Source: JBBIKU01 sp037445245 (GTDB taxonomy: Bacteria; Chloroflexota; Anaerolineae; Anaerolineales; Anaerolineaceae). Taken from it: DNA of 16,201 nucleotides. Below the pieces are notes generated by a model. That model was not told the origin of the DNA, ran no database searches, and saw only the letters and a list, made by a program, of their open reading frames with translations. Location: positions 1 through 16,201 of the forward strand of contig JBBIKU010000037.1 in NCBI GenBank assembly GCA_037445245.1. The letters are read 5' to 3'. How positions within the stretch are numbered: the first letter of the stretch is position 1; each line of letters opens with the position of its first letter. The translations under genes and the position numbers were made by a program. This document shows, one piece after another, positions 6,735 through 15,159 of the stretch.

Positions 6735-8233
6735 CGGGGAAATTCCATTGCTTTGATTCAGATCTTTTCAAGCATCTCTGCGAACTTTTAGAGGGCGAGC
6801 CGGACATTTTTTTAGTCGGGGGTGCCGTGCGCGACACCCTGCTCGGCAGAAATACCCGCGATCTCGATTTTGTCATGCCGAAGGATGTCCGCCCGACCGC
6901 CCGGCGGGTCGCCGCTGCCCTCAAAGCGTCCTTTTATATGCTGGACGAAGCGCGCAACACCGCCCGCATCATTTACCGTCGAACTGTGCCCGAACCAATC
7001 GTGATCGACTTCGCCGCGCTGCGAGCCGACGATCTGGAGGGTGACTTGCGTGACCGCGATTTCACGATCAACGCCATGGCGCTGCGCCTGCAGGGCAATT
7101 CCGACCTGATCGACCCACTCGGCGGCAGTGCCGATCTGCGCGCCGGTGTGCTGCGTGCCTGTTCGCCGACTGCTTTTGCAGATGATCCGCTGCGCCTTCT
7201 GCGGGGGGTACGATTGGCGCTGGAATTGCAGTTTCGCATCCACCCACAGACTTACCGATTGATGCAGCGCGCTGTGCCCTTGCTGGCGCGGCTCACCGCC
7301 GAACGCCAGCGGGATGAACTTTTCAAAATGCTGTCCAACCCCCGCCCCGGCAGCGCCATCCGCCTGCTCGACCGTTTGGGCGCGATCGCAACCCTGCTAC
7401 CCGAACTGGCAGCCACCAAGAGCGTGGAACAGCCCGAACCGCACCGGTTGGACGTGTGGCAGCACACTCTCTTCACCCTGGACGAGCTCGAAAAGCTATA
7501 CGAAGCTCTGGTCGGAAAAACGGATGACGAGCTGACTGCCAACCCTGTGCTGGGGATGGCAGCCGCGCATCTCGCCAAATTCCGGCTTCATTTTCAAAAG
7601 CACTTCGCTCGGGCGCTCAACCCACACCGCAGCCCGCGTTCGCTGCTGTTCATGGCAGCCCTGTATCACGATGTTGGAAAACCGCTCAGCAAAACCATCG
7701 CCGAAAGCGGCGAGATCCATTTTTACCGTCACGAAAAGGCAAGTGCTGAAGCGACATTGCGGCGGGCGCGAGCCCTCGAACTCAGCCGTATCGAAGCCAA
7801 CCACATCGCCGCTATCATCCGCCACCACATGCGACTTCACTGGTTGGTCGCCGATGGGAAACCAGCCAGCCGCCGGGCAATCTACCGCTTCTTTCGCGCT
7901 GCCGGCGAAGCGGGGATAGAAGTGTGCCTGCTGTCGCTGGCAGATACTCTCGCCACCTACCGCCACCAACTCCCGCAGGATCACTGGCAAGCGCAATTGG
8001 AATTTTGCGCAGCGCTCTTGCACGCCTGGTGGGAAAAGCCGCTCGAATCCGTCAAACCCACTCCGTTGCTGAGCGGCGACGATCTTCAAACTGAACTTGC
8101 ACTATCACCCGGCCCACAACTCGGCAGGTTGCTTGCTGCCCTGCTGGAAGCGCAGGCAGCCGGCGAAATCACCACCCGCGCCGAGGCGTTGGAATACGCC
8201 CGGCGCATGCTGGATCAAGCCGACGAGGGGTAA
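6731..8233 (+). CDS. CCA tRNA nucleotidyltransferase / poly(A) polymerase family protein with HD domain
   Basis: This 500-residue class II nucleotidyltransferase most likely builds or repairs the CCA end of tRNA. Nucleotide-binding GGAVRDTLLGR is at 30-40; the catalytic acidic residues are Asp44 and Asp46 (DLD), with a third carboxylate probably Asp93. RDRDFTINAMA is at 107-117. The nucleobase-selecting motif usually written EDxxR reads DDPLR at 151-155, keeping the Asp and Arg that template A and C but changing Glu to Asp. The C-terminal half holds an HD phosphohydrolase domain: His313-Asp314 (HDVGKP) and His334, then IIRHHM, so 2',3'-cyclic phosphatase or phosphodiesterase activity is possible. 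It is the last gene of the salvage unit and overlaps hpt by 4 bases. Poly(A) polymerase or an A-only or CC-only enzyme cannot be excluded, so I give no symbol. Confidence 0.9.
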   Translation: MTGKFHCFDSDLFKHLCELLEGEPDIFLVGGAVRDTLLGRNTRDLDFVMPKDVRPTARRVAAALKASFYMLDEARNTARIIYRRTVPEPIVIDFAALRADDLEGDLRDRDFTINAMALRLQGNSDLIDPLGGSADLRAGVLRACSPTAFADDPLRLLRGVRLALELQFRIHPQTYRLMQRAVPLLARLTAERQRDELFKMLSNPRPGSAIRLLDRLGAIATLLPELAATKSVEQPEPHRLDVWQHTLFTLDELEKLYEALVGKTDDELTANPVLGMAAAHLAKFRLHFQKHFARALNPHRSPRSLLFMAALYHDVGKPLSKTIAESGEIHFYRHEKASAEATLRRARALELSRIEANHIAAIIRHHMRLHWLVADGKPASRRAIYRFFRAAGEAGIEVCLLSLADTLATYRHQLPQDHWQAQLEFCAALLHAWWEKPLESVKPTPLLSGDDLQTELALSPGPQLGRLLAALLEAQAAGEITTRAEALEYARRMLDQADEG

Positions 8234-8295
8234 GCAGTTCAGCCTCCCGCTCATTGCTCTATTCCATTTTCCTGTACTGAAAATTAAAAACGGGG

Positions 8296-8682
8296 TCAGC
8301 TTCGGCGTGAAGCGGCGACTTCAATTGCCGTCCGGCGCCTCAACTTCTGGATGTGTGCCAGCAAGACACTGTTGGCAACCGGTTTGATCAAAAAGTCGTC
8401 TGCACCGGCGTTGAGCGTCTTGGCAATCAAAGTGGGGTTGTTTAGCGCCGATAGAATCAGAATCGGGATGGTGCTGAACTGGCGGATTTTTCCACACACT
8501 TCCCATCCACTCATATCCGGCATCATCAGGTCGAGCAAAATCACATCGGGGGAACAGCGACGGGCTAGAACGATGCCCTCCTGAGCGGAGTTGGCAAGGT
8601 AGACCTCGGCCTGCATCGGTTCAAGCACCAGTTTCATCAGATCGGTCATGGCGGGATCATCGTCGATGACGAGAATTTTCAT
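8296..8682 (-). CDS. Single-domain response regulator (CheY-like receiver)
   Basis: The 128-residue protein is one receiver domain with no output domain. The acidic pocket is Asp7-Asp8-Asp9, the phospho-acceptor Asp51 in LLDLMMPDMSGWE, the switch residue Ser78 and the conserved Lys100-Pro101, so it should accept phosphate from a histidine kinase and act by protein-protein contact. No kinase gene is in the window. It is transcribed towards the CCA gene (convergent, 62 bp between stops, no clear terminator) and away from ppdK. GGAGGG (8694-8689 on the minus strand) lies 6 nt before the ATG. The basic tail (QKLRRRT...SRRS) is short and has no recognised domain. Confidence 0.95.
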   Translation of the reverse strand: MKILVIDDDPAMTDLMKLVLEPMQAEVYLANSAQEGIVLARRCSPDVILLDLMMPDMSGWEVCGKIRQFSTIPILILSALNNPTLIAKTLNAGADDFLIKPVANSVLLAHIQKLRRRTAIEVAASRRS

Positions 8683-8707
8683 TCAATGCCCTCCAGGAAT
8701 GATTGCG

Positions 8708-8735
8708 ATTCTAGCATAATTATCCCTTCTCTCGA
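8708..8735 (-). promoter_or_regulatory. Possible promoter of the response regulator
   Basis: On the minus strand TCGAGA (8735-8730) and TAGAAT (8713-8708) are separated by 16 bp, with an AT-rich stretch just upstream of the -10. The -35 matches the consensus at 4 of 6 bases. The position is 26 bp before the start codon, which would give a short leader. Confidence 0.35.
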
Positions 8736-8815
8736 ACCGGTTACACCTTGCAGGTGGTTTACAGTATTGGCGACGGGCGACGCAACCGGATTGTCTTTTT
8801 GAATGCAGAGCTTTA

Positions 8816-8824
8816 TGGTAGAAT
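8816..8824 (+). promoter_or_regulatory. Extended -10 promoter of ppdK
   Basis: TGGTAGAAT is an extended -10 element (TG at 8816-8817, hexamer 8819-8824). No good -35 at normal spacing is seen, which is acceptable for extended -10 promoters. Predicted start is near 8831, giving a leader of about 70 nt before ppdK. Confidence 0.5.
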
Positions 8825-8840
8825 TCGACAATTGTCTGAA
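8824..8840 (+). promoter_or_regulatory. Palindrome at the predicted ppdK transcription start, possible operator
   Basis: GACAATTGTC (8827-8836) is a perfect 10-bp palindrome, flanked by TTC on the left and GAA on the right (one base out of register). It covers the predicted start point, a classic place for a repressor site. The regulator is unknown. Confidence 0.35.
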
Positions 8841-8902
8841 CCAGAGCATAGTACCCCAGGTGGGTTTGCTGAACTTATCAAAATAGAGCAGGAGGATGCA
8901 TT

Positions 8903-11653
8903 ATGGACAAGAAAAAATGGGTCTTTTTATTTTCCGAGGTAGACCAGGCATTGAGCCACGCCGGCGGAGATTGGGAAGGTGTACGCGGTCTATTGGGCGG
9001 TAAAGGCGCCAACCTGGCTGAAATGACGCGGATCGGTGTGCCCGTTCCGCCGGGATTCATTGTGACAACCACAGCCTGCAACGCCTACCTGGCGCAAGGT
9101 GAACGCTTCCCGCAAAGCGTTTGGGAGCAAATGTTGGAAGCACTCAAGGTGGTCGAGTCCAAGGCGGGCAAAGTTTTCGGAGATGCCAAAAACCCACTGT
9201 TGGTTTCGTGCCGCTCCGGTGCAAAATTTTCCATGCCGGGCATGATGGATACCGTGCTCAATATCGGTTTGAATGACGAAACCGCTGCCGGGATGGTCCA
9301 ATTAACCGGCAACGAGCGCTTTGTTTACGATTCTTACCGCCGTCTGGTTCAAATGTTTGGTTCGGTCGTGCTGGGCATCCCCGATGAAGACTTTGAAGAC
9401 GTCCTCGAGAAATACAAGGCGAAAAAAGGTGTAAGTCTGGATACCGAATTGACCGCAGAAGACTGGAAACTCCTCACCGAAAAATTCAAAGCGGTGGTAA
9501 AGGAACACAAAGGGTTCGATTTTCCGCAGCAGCCGCTGGAGCAAATGAAGCTTGCCACCGAAGCGGTGTTCAAATCGTGGAACGGAAAGCGCGCCATTGA
9601 TTACCGCCGGGCGTCCAACATCCCCGACGACCTGGGCACGGCGGTCAATATCGTCACCATGGTTTTTGGCAACATGGGCAGCGACTCGGGCACCGGTGTT
9701 GCCTTCACCCGCAACCCCGCCAGCGGCGAAAAGAAACTCTACGGTGATTATTTGCTCAACGCCCAGGGCGAGGATGTGGTCGCCGGTATCCGCAACACCG
9801 AACCGATTGAAAAATTGGGCACAGAGCTTCCCGAAGCCTACCAGCAATTTCTAGATATTTGTGAAAAACTCGAAAAACACTACCGCGACATGCAGGATCT
9901 CGAATTCACCATCGAGCGTGGCAAGCTGTGGATGCTGCAAACCCGCAACGGCAAACGAACCGCCCGTGCCGCGGTGCGCATTGCCGTCGACATGGCGAAC
10001 GAGGGCTTGATCAGCAAAGATGAAGCCGTGAAGCGCGTCACCCCCCAGAACGTCGACACGCTGCTGCACCCCCAGTTCAACCCCACAGCACAGGAAGCCG
10101 CTCGCAAGGAGGGACGGGTGTACGGCAGCGGCGTGAACGCCTCGCCCGGCGCGGCGGTCGGTCAGGTTTATTTCGATGCCGATACCGCTGAGCGCATGGC
10201 AAAGGAAGAAAAGCAGGACGTGATCATGGTGCGCCCTTTCACCAAACCCGACGATGTGCACGGCATGCTGGCGGCAAAGGGAATCCTCACCAGCGAAGGC
10301 GGTGCCACCTCGCATGCGGCGGTAGTCGCCCGCCAGTTCGGTGTCCCTTGTGTGGTGGGCGCCTCTTCCATCCGCATCGACCTAGAAAAACGCCAAATGG
10401 TTGCCAACGGCAAAGTGGTCAAGGAAGGCGAATGGATTTCCGTCGACGGTACCTCCGGAGAGGTCTTCCTGGGCAAGATGGAGATGACCGTGCCCAACCT
10501 TGAAGAACAAACTGAGCTGCTCATCCTGCTGGATTGGGCTGACGAGATTTGCTCCCGCAAGGGCATCCGCCAGGCACCCGACGGCTGGCCCACCACCGGG
10601 TTGGAAGTGTGGACCAATGCCGACTATCCCAAAGACGCCCGGCGCGCCCGTTCTTACGGCGCCAAAGGGATCGGCTTGTGCCGCACCGAGCACATGTTCT
10701 TCGAGCAGGAACGGCTGCCAATCGTGCAGCGCATGATCCTGGCGAAAACCAGCGAAGAACGCAAAGCGACACTGGACGAACTGTTGCCCTCACAGCGCTC
10801 CGATTTTGAGGGTTTGTTCGAAGCCATGGACGGGCTGCCGGTCATCATCCGCCTGATCGACCCGCCGTTGCACGAGTTCCTGCCCGCTCCGCAGGGCCTG
10901 CTGGAAGAAGTCGTCACCATGCGGGTGAAGGGAGAAACAAAAGGCTTGGCTGAGAAAGAAGAATTGCTTGAAACGGTAAACGCGCTGCACGAAAGCAACC
11001 CGATGATGGGACTGCGCGGCATCCGCCTGAGCATCGTCATGCCCGAAATCGTCGAAATGCAGGTGCGAGCAATCTTCGAAGCCGCCGCCAATGTGACCAA
11101 GAAAGGCATCCAAGCCAAACCAGAGGTCATGATCCCGCTCACCGGTCACGTGAACGAAATGAAAGAGATCCAACCACCGCTGGAAAAGATCGCCAAAGAA
11201 GTGATGCGGGAGAAAGGCGTTGACTTCTTCTACAAGTTTGGTACCATGATCGAAATCCCGCGCGCGGCCTTGACCTCCGCCGAGATCGCTGAGGTTGCTG
11301 AATTCTTCTCCTTCGGCACCAACGACCTGACCCAGATGACCTTCGGCTACAGCCGCGACGATGCTGAGCGCAACTTCCTGGTCACTTATATCGAGAAGAG
11401 CATTCTGCCGGTCAACCCCTTCCAGAGCATCGACCGCGACGGTGTCGGGCGATTGATGGACATTGCGGTCAAGGAGGGTCGCTCTGTGCGCCCCGACCTC
11501 GAAGTGGGCATCTGCGGGGAACACGGCGGCGATCCCGATTCAATCGAATTCTGCCACCTGGTCGGCAACAATTATGTGAGTTGTTCGCCCTTCCGGGTAC
11601 CGGTGGCGCGCCTGTCAGCCGCCCACGCCGCTCTCAAACACGCCAAGAAATAA
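8903..11653 (+). CDS. ppdK: Pyruvate, phosphate dikinase
   Basis: This 916-residue enzyme interconverts pyruvate + ATP + Pi with PEP + AMP + PPi in the cytosol. The order is N-terminal ATP-grasp (GGKGANLAEM at 32-41, then CRSGAKFSMPGMMDTV and QTRNGKRTARAA), a central phosphohistidine domain with the swivelling His471 in GGATSHAAV, and a C-terminal PEP/pyruvate TIM barrel ending in GICGEHGGDP with catalytic Cys871. The Thr two residues before the His (469) is the residue targeted by PDRP-type regulators in other organisms; no such regulator is in the window. It is slightly longer than the roughly 875-residue bacterial enzymes. GGAGGA at 8891-8896 supports the ATG. It forms its own unit, ending in a strong terminator, next to the pyruvate dehydrogenase genes. 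Direction (glycolytic or gluconeogenic) cannot be told. Confidence 0.98.
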   Translation: MDKKKWVFLFSEVDQALSHAGGDWEGVRGLLGGKGANLAEMTRIGVPVPPGFIVTTTACNAYLAQGERFPQSVWEQMLEALKVVESKAGKVFGDAKNPLLVSCRSGAKFSMPGMMDTVLNIGLNDETAAGMVQLTGNERFVYDSYRRLVQMFGSVVLGIPDEDFEDVLEKYKAKKGVSLDTELTAEDWKLLTEKFKAVVKEHKGFDFPQQPLEQMKLATEAVFKSWNGKRAIDYRRASNIPDDLGTAVNIVTMVFGNMGSDSGTGVAFTRNPASGEKKLYGDYLLNAQGEDVVAGIRNTEPIEKLGTELPEAYQQFLDICEKLEKHYRDMQDLEFTIERGKLWMLQTRNGKRTARAAVRIAVDMANEGLISKDEAVKRVTPQNVDTLLHPQFNPTAQEAARKEGRVYGSGVNASPGAAVGQVYFDADTAERMAKEEKQDVIMVRPFTKPDDVHGMLAAKGILTSEGGATSHAAVVARQFGVPCVVGASSIRIDLEKRQMVANGKVVKEGEWISVDGTSGEVFLGKMEMTVPNLEEQTELLILLDWADEICSRKGIRQAPDGWPTTGLEVWTNADYPKDARRARSYGAKGIGLCRTEHMFFEQERLPIVQRMILAKTSEERKATLDELLPSQRSDFEGLFEAMDGLPVIIRLIDPPLHEFLPAPQGLLEEVVTMRVKGETKGLAEKEELLETVNALHESNPMMGLRGIRLSIVMPEIVEMQVRAIFEAAANVTKKGIQAKPEVMIPLTGHVNEMKEIQPPLEKIAKEVMREKGVDFFYKFGTMIEIPRAALTSAEIAEVAEFFSFGTNDLTQMTFGYSRDDAERNFLVTYIEKSILPVNPFQSIDRDGVGRLMDIAVKEGRSVRPDLEVGICGEHGGDPDSIEFCHLVGNNYVSCSPFRVPVARLSAAHAALKHAKK

Positions 11654-11683
11654 ATCCAGCCACAACCCATGATGGTGATTACT

Positions 11684-11720
11684 GTAGCCGGGATCGTCGA
11701 TCCTGGCTACAAGTCTTTTT
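11684..11720 (+). terminator. Strong intrinsic terminator after ppdK
   Basis: A 12-bp stem (11684-11695 with 11699-11710, one G-U pair, 3-nt loop GTC) is followed by AAGTCTTTTT. It starts 30 bp after the ppdK stop and should isolate ppdK from the dehydrogenase operon. Confidence 0.9.
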
Positions 11721-11810
11721 AATCATTTGTCCAGACAATTCTTTGGCGACAAAAACAGCCTCTGCCTCAGCCAACTTGATACGCGCCCCGTAAAGTAAAT
11801 CCAACCATTC

Positions 11811-11819
11811 TGGTATAAT
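11811..11819 (+). promoter_or_regulatory. Extended -10 promoter of the E1-E2 operon
   Basis: TGGTATAAT combines a TG extension (11811-11812) with a perfect TATAAT (11814-11819). No consensus -35 is present 16-18 bp upstream. Start near 11826 gives a leader of about 73 nt, with nothing structured obvious in it. Confidence 0.65.
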
Positions 11820-11898
11820 TTGTGCGGACGGTGGATGTGATCTTTCTAAGCGATGTGTTCTCTTGCATTGTAGATCGCAACGAGGGAGGAATTCTTTA

Positions 11899-12870
11899 AT
11901 GAACGAAGAGGAAAAAATCAGTCTTTACCACCAGATGGTTGTCATCCGCCTGGTGGAGGAACGTGCCGCCGAACTGTACCAGAAGGGCATGATCGGTGGT
12001 TTCCTGCATCTCTACATCGGGCAGGAAGCCGTCAGTACCGGCATCATTTCCGCCCGCCAGCCGCAAGACCGGGTGATCACCGCTTATCGCGATCACGGGG
12101 TCGCCATCAACTGCGGCATCCCTGCCCGTCAGGTTATGGCGGAGCTACTCGGCAAAGCCACCGGCTGTTCCAAGGGGAAGGGCGGCTCGATGCACATGGC
12201 AGATGTCAGCAAGAACTTTTTTGGCGGTCACGCCATCGTCGGCGCCCACCTGCCAGTCGCAGCCGGGCTGGCGCTGGGTGACCAGTATCAAGGGCACGAC
12301 GCCATCACCATCTGCTTCTTCGGTGATGGCGCCACCAACATTGGCTTCTTTCACGAGGCGCTCAATCTTTCCAAGGTATGGAAGCTGCCAGTATTGTGGG
12401 TGTGCGAGAACAACCAATACGGCATGGGGACATCCGTCGAGCGCGCCTCGGCAGTCTCAGAGATTCGCCGCAAAGCCGATGGCTACGACATGAAGAACGA
12501 GCGGGCAGACGGGATGAACCTGGTCGAGATGCGGCAGATTGCCCTGAACATGATCAAAGAAATTCGCGCCGGTAGCGGACCGCAATTTCTGGAGGCGGTC
12601 ACCTACCGCTTTCGCGGTCACTCCATGGGCGACCCCGAGCGCTACCGCAAGTCGGAAGAGATCCGCAAATGGGAAGAGAACGACCCCATCGGCATCTACC
12701 GCCAATCGTTGATTAAAGACAAAATCGCCACCAAGAAGGAACTCGACGAACAGGACCGCCTGGCTGAGCAAGAAGTTGATGAAGCGGTCGAATTCGCCGA
12801 ATCCAGCCCCGAACCGGAGGCCGAAGAACTCTATAGCAACGTTTACTACGAAGAAAGCCGGGGAGAATAG
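11899..12870 (+). CDS. pdhA: Pyruvate (2-oxoacid) dehydrogenase E1 component, alpha subunit
   Basis: This 323-residue thiamine-diphosphate subunit of E1 decarboxylates pyruvate and, with E1-beta, acetylates the E2 lipoyl group. The ThDP motif runs from GDG at 142-144 to NN at 171-172, the usual spacing of about 30. Other family motifs are YRDHG, KGKGGSMH, FGGHAIVGAHLP and the RGHSMGDPERYR loop. The ATG at 11899 is chosen because GGGAGGA (11884-11890) precedes it; an in-frame TTG at 11863 lacks a site and would add non-conserved residues. E1-beta begins 3 bp after its stop. Acetoin or branched-chain dehydrogenase E1 looks similar; pyruvate is preferred because of the overall motifs and the ppdK neighbour. 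Confidence 0.9.
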   Translation: MNEEEKISLYHQMVVIRLVEERAAELYQKGMIGGFLHLYIGQEAVSTGIISARQPQDRVITAYRDHGVAINCGIPARQVMAELLGKATGCSKGKGGSMHMADVSKNFFGGHAIVGAHLPVAAGLALGDQYQGHDAITICFFGDGATNIGFFHEALNLSKVWKLPVLWVCENNQYGMGTSVERASAVSEIRRKADGYDMKNERADGMNLVEMRQIALNMIKEIRAGSGPQFLEAVTYRFRGHSMGDPERYRKSEEIRKWEENDPIGIYRQSLIKDKIATKKELDEQDRLAEQEVDEAVEFAESSPEPEAEELYSNVYYEESRGE

Positions 12871-12873
12871 ACA

Positions 12874-13845
12874 ATGACAAGAATCACCACCCGCGAAGCA
12901 ATTTCCCAGGCGCTATGGGAAGAGATGGAAACCGACCCTAAGGTGTTCATCCTGGGGGAAGAAGTTGGGGTCTGGGGTGGTACCTACGCCGTGACCAGGG
13001 GCTTTTACGACCACTTCGGAGCGAAACGGGTGCGCGACACCCCCATCGCCGAAGCGGCAATCGTCGGCGCTGCCATTGGCGCGGCGCTCACCGGGCTACG
13101 ACCGGTGGCAGAGTTGATGACGATCAACTTTGCTTTCGTGGCGATGGACCACATCGTCAACGAAGCGGCAAAATTTCGCTACATGTTTGGCGGGCAAATG
13201 ACCTTGCCGCTGGTGATCCGGGCACCCGGCGGTGGCGGGCGTCAGCTCGGCGCCACCCATTCCCAAACGCCGGATGCCATTTTCGCCCACTTCCCCGGGC
13301 TGAAGGTGGTTGCGCCTGGCACCCCAGCCGACGCCAAAGGATTGCTGAAAACCGCCATCCGCAGCAACGATCCGATCCTGTTCATCGAACATGCTACCCT
13401 CTACCAGATCAAAGGTGAGGTGCCTGAAGGCGAGCACCTCGTACCAATCGGCAAATCGATCGTCCAGCGCCCCGGCAGCGACGTTACCATCGTTACCTAC
13501 AGCAAAATGCTCGAAGTTTCGCTCAAAGCGGCGGAAGAACTGGAAAAAGAAGGCATAGAAGCTGAGGTGATCGACCTGCGCACGCTGCGCCCGCTGGACA
13601 TGCAGCCGGTAATCGAATCGATGAAAAAGACCAACCGGGCGGTGGTGGTCGAAGAAGGTTGGGGTATGTACGGCGTCGGCGCCGAAGTGGCATCCCGCAT
13701 CTACGAGCAAGCTTTCGACTACATCGACGCTCCGGTGCGGCGCGTCTCGCAGGAAGACGTGCCCCTGCCTTATAACCGCACCCTGGAACAGATGGCGCTT
13801 CCCGACGTGGAAAAGGTGATCGGTGCAGTCAAGGAGGTGCTGTGA
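12874..13845 (+). CDS. pdhB: Pyruvate (2-oxoacid) dehydrogenase E1 component, beta subunit
   Basis: This 323-residue partner of E1-alpha forms the alpha2beta2 ThDP enzyme. GEEVGVWGG is at 28-36; Glu60 in DTPIAEAAIVG is the residue that activates the cofactor aminopyrimidine, and His129 in GATHSQ is the active-site His. The C-terminal transketolase domain contains VIDLRTLRPLD and VVVEEGWGMYGVG. GGGGAGA from the end of pdhA serves as ribosome site, so the two subunits should be translated together. The stop codon shares one base with the next start (TGATG at 13843-13847). Confidence 0.93.
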   Translation: MTRITTREAISQALWEEMETDPKVFILGEEVGVWGGTYAVTRGFYDHFGAKRVRDTPIAEAAIVGAAIGAALTGLRPVAELMTINFAFVAMDHIVNEAAKFRYMFGGQMTLPLVIRAPGGGGRQLGATHSQTPDAIFAHFPGLKVVAPGTPADAKGLLKTAIRSNDPILFIEHATLYQIKGEVPEGEHLVPIGKSIVQRPGSDVTIVTYSKMLEVSLKAAEELEKEGIEAEVIDLRTLRPLDMQPVIESMKKTNRAVVVEEGWGMYGVGAEVASRIYEQAFDYIDAPVRRVSQEDVPLPYNRTLEQMALPDVEKVIGAVKEVL

Positions 13846-15137
13846 TGGCTGAGATCATCACCATGCCCAAACTGGGCTTCGATATGGCGGAAGGCACTCT
13901 GGTACGCTGGATCAAGCCGGAGGGCGAAAAGGTCGCCAAAGGTGATATCCTGGCGGAAATCGAAACCGACAAAGCCACGGTCGAAGTCGAGGCGAGCCAC
14001 GAAGGTGTGATATACCGCCATCTGGTCGCCCAGGGATCGGCAGTGCCGGTCGGCACACCCATCGCCGTCATCGCTGCCGAGGGTGAGCAAGTCGCCGAAG
14101 ATGATATCCCCTCCGCTGGCAAACAGGTAGCCCCAACCACCGAAAAAGGGAAGGAAAAGGAACCTTCACCCAAGGAAGAACCTGCCGGCAGCGAAAGCCG
14201 GCAGGAAGAAAGCACCGTTGCGAGCGACGAGCGGCTGCGGGCTTCGCCGCTGGCGAGGCGCATGGCGCTCGAACACAACATCGACCTGAGTCAAATTCAG
14301 GGCAGCGGTCCGGGCGGTAGAATCGTGCGTGAAGATGTTGAAGCCTACCGCAAAGCGGGCAAGCCTAAAGCGCCAGCCAGAACCACGCCCGAAGCGGAAG
14401 AGAAGATCGCCATCCCCCTGACCCCACCGGACTGGAAGGCAGTCAAAGCCCCGCCGGATGAGCGCATCCCGCTCAACCGCCTGCGGGCGGCAATCGGTCG
14501 TCGCATGCTCGAATCCCACCAGCAAGTGCCCCATTTTTACGTCACCCACGACTACGACTTCGAAGCACTGGTGGCAATGCGCAAGCAGCTCAACGTTGCT
14601 CTGCCCAATGGTGAAAGGCTTTCAATCAATGATTTCATAATCAAGGCGACCGCGCTGGCGCTGCGCCGTTACCCCAACCTGAACGCTTCCATCGATAAGG
14701 ACACCATCCTCCGCCACGGGCACGTCAACATCAGCGTGGCGGTGTCGGTTGAAGGCGGCTTGTTGACCGTGGTGTGTCGTGACGCCGATGCCAAACCGCT
14801 GCGGTTGATCTCAAACGAGGTGCGCGCCATGGTCGAACGGGCGCGCCAAGGCAGGGTACGCCCGGAGGAGATCGAAGGCTCGACCTTCTCGATCAGCAAT
14901 CTGGGTATGTTCGATGTCGAGGACTTTGTGGCAATCATCAACCCGCCCGAAGCCGCCATCCTGGCGGTCGGCAGCCTGCGTCAAACCGCCGTCGTGGTGG
15001 ATGGCGCCCTGCGGGTCGGCACCCGTCTCAAAGCCACCCTCTCCGCCGATCACCGCATCACGGACGGGGCTGAAGCAGCGCAATTCCTGCAAGCGCTGGG
15101 CGAATACCTCGAAAACCCGGCGTTGTTGCTACTATAG
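13845..15137 (+). CDS. pdhC: Dihydrolipoamide acyltransferase E2 component of the pyruvate (2-oxoacid) dehydrogenase complex
   Basis: This 430-residue core enzyme transfers the acetyl group from lipoamide to CoA. Domains: a single lipoyl domain (1-80) with the lipoylated Lys43 in ETDKA; an Ala/Pro/Glu/Lys-rich linker; a peripheral-subunit-binding domain (about 128-170; ASPLARRMA...GSGPGGRIVREDV); a second linker; and the catalytic domain from about 200, with HxxxD at His403 and Asp407 in DHRITDGAEA. AGGAGG (13832-13837) lies 7 nt before the ATG at 13845; a GTG one codon earlier is less well placed. Last gene of the operon. No dihydrolipoamide dehydrogenase (E3) or lipoate ligase follows, so E3 must be encoded elsewhere. 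Confidence 0.93.
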   Translation: MAEIITMPKLGFDMAEGTLVRWIKPEGEKVAKGDILAEIETDKATVEVEASHEGVIYRHLVAQGSAVPVGTPIAVIAAEGEQVAEDDIPSAGKQVAPTTEKGKEKEPSPKEEPAGSESRQEESTVASDERLRASPLARRMALEHNIDLSQIQGSGPGGRIVREDVEAYRKAGKPKAPARTTPEAEEKIAIPLTPPDWKAVKAPPDERIPLNRLRAAIGRRMLESHQQVPHFYVTHDYDFEALVAMRKQLNVALPNGERLSINDFIIKATALALRRYPNLNASIDKDTILRHGHVNISVAVSVEGGLLTVVCRDADAKPLRLISNEVRAMVERARQGRVRPEEIEGSTFSISNLGMFDVEDFVAIINPPEAAILAVGSLRQTAVVVDGALRVGTRLKATLSADHRITDGAEAAQFLQALGEYLENPALLLL

Positions 15138-15159
15138 AAAATAAATATAGCGGTTCGTT

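Noticed and set aside
7496..8089. 197-residue antisense frame inside the CCA-family gene
   Set aside because: Opposite the conserved HD domain, no ribosome site, no recognisable motif.
8234..8295. Bidirectional terminator between the convergent CCA and response-regulator genes
   Set aside because: Only a TTTTC/GAAAA stem of 5 weak pairs is present, with no GC-rich stem.
8748..8942. Small open frame upstream of ppdK
   Set aside because: TTG start without a ribosome site, overlaps the ppdK start in another frame and covers the promoter and palindrome; no family resemblance.
10790..11524. 244-residue antisense open frame inside ppdK
   Set aside because: Lies wholly opposite strongly conserved PPDK catalytic sequence; long antisense frames are expected from the codon bias, and the translation is His/Phe-rich and family-less.
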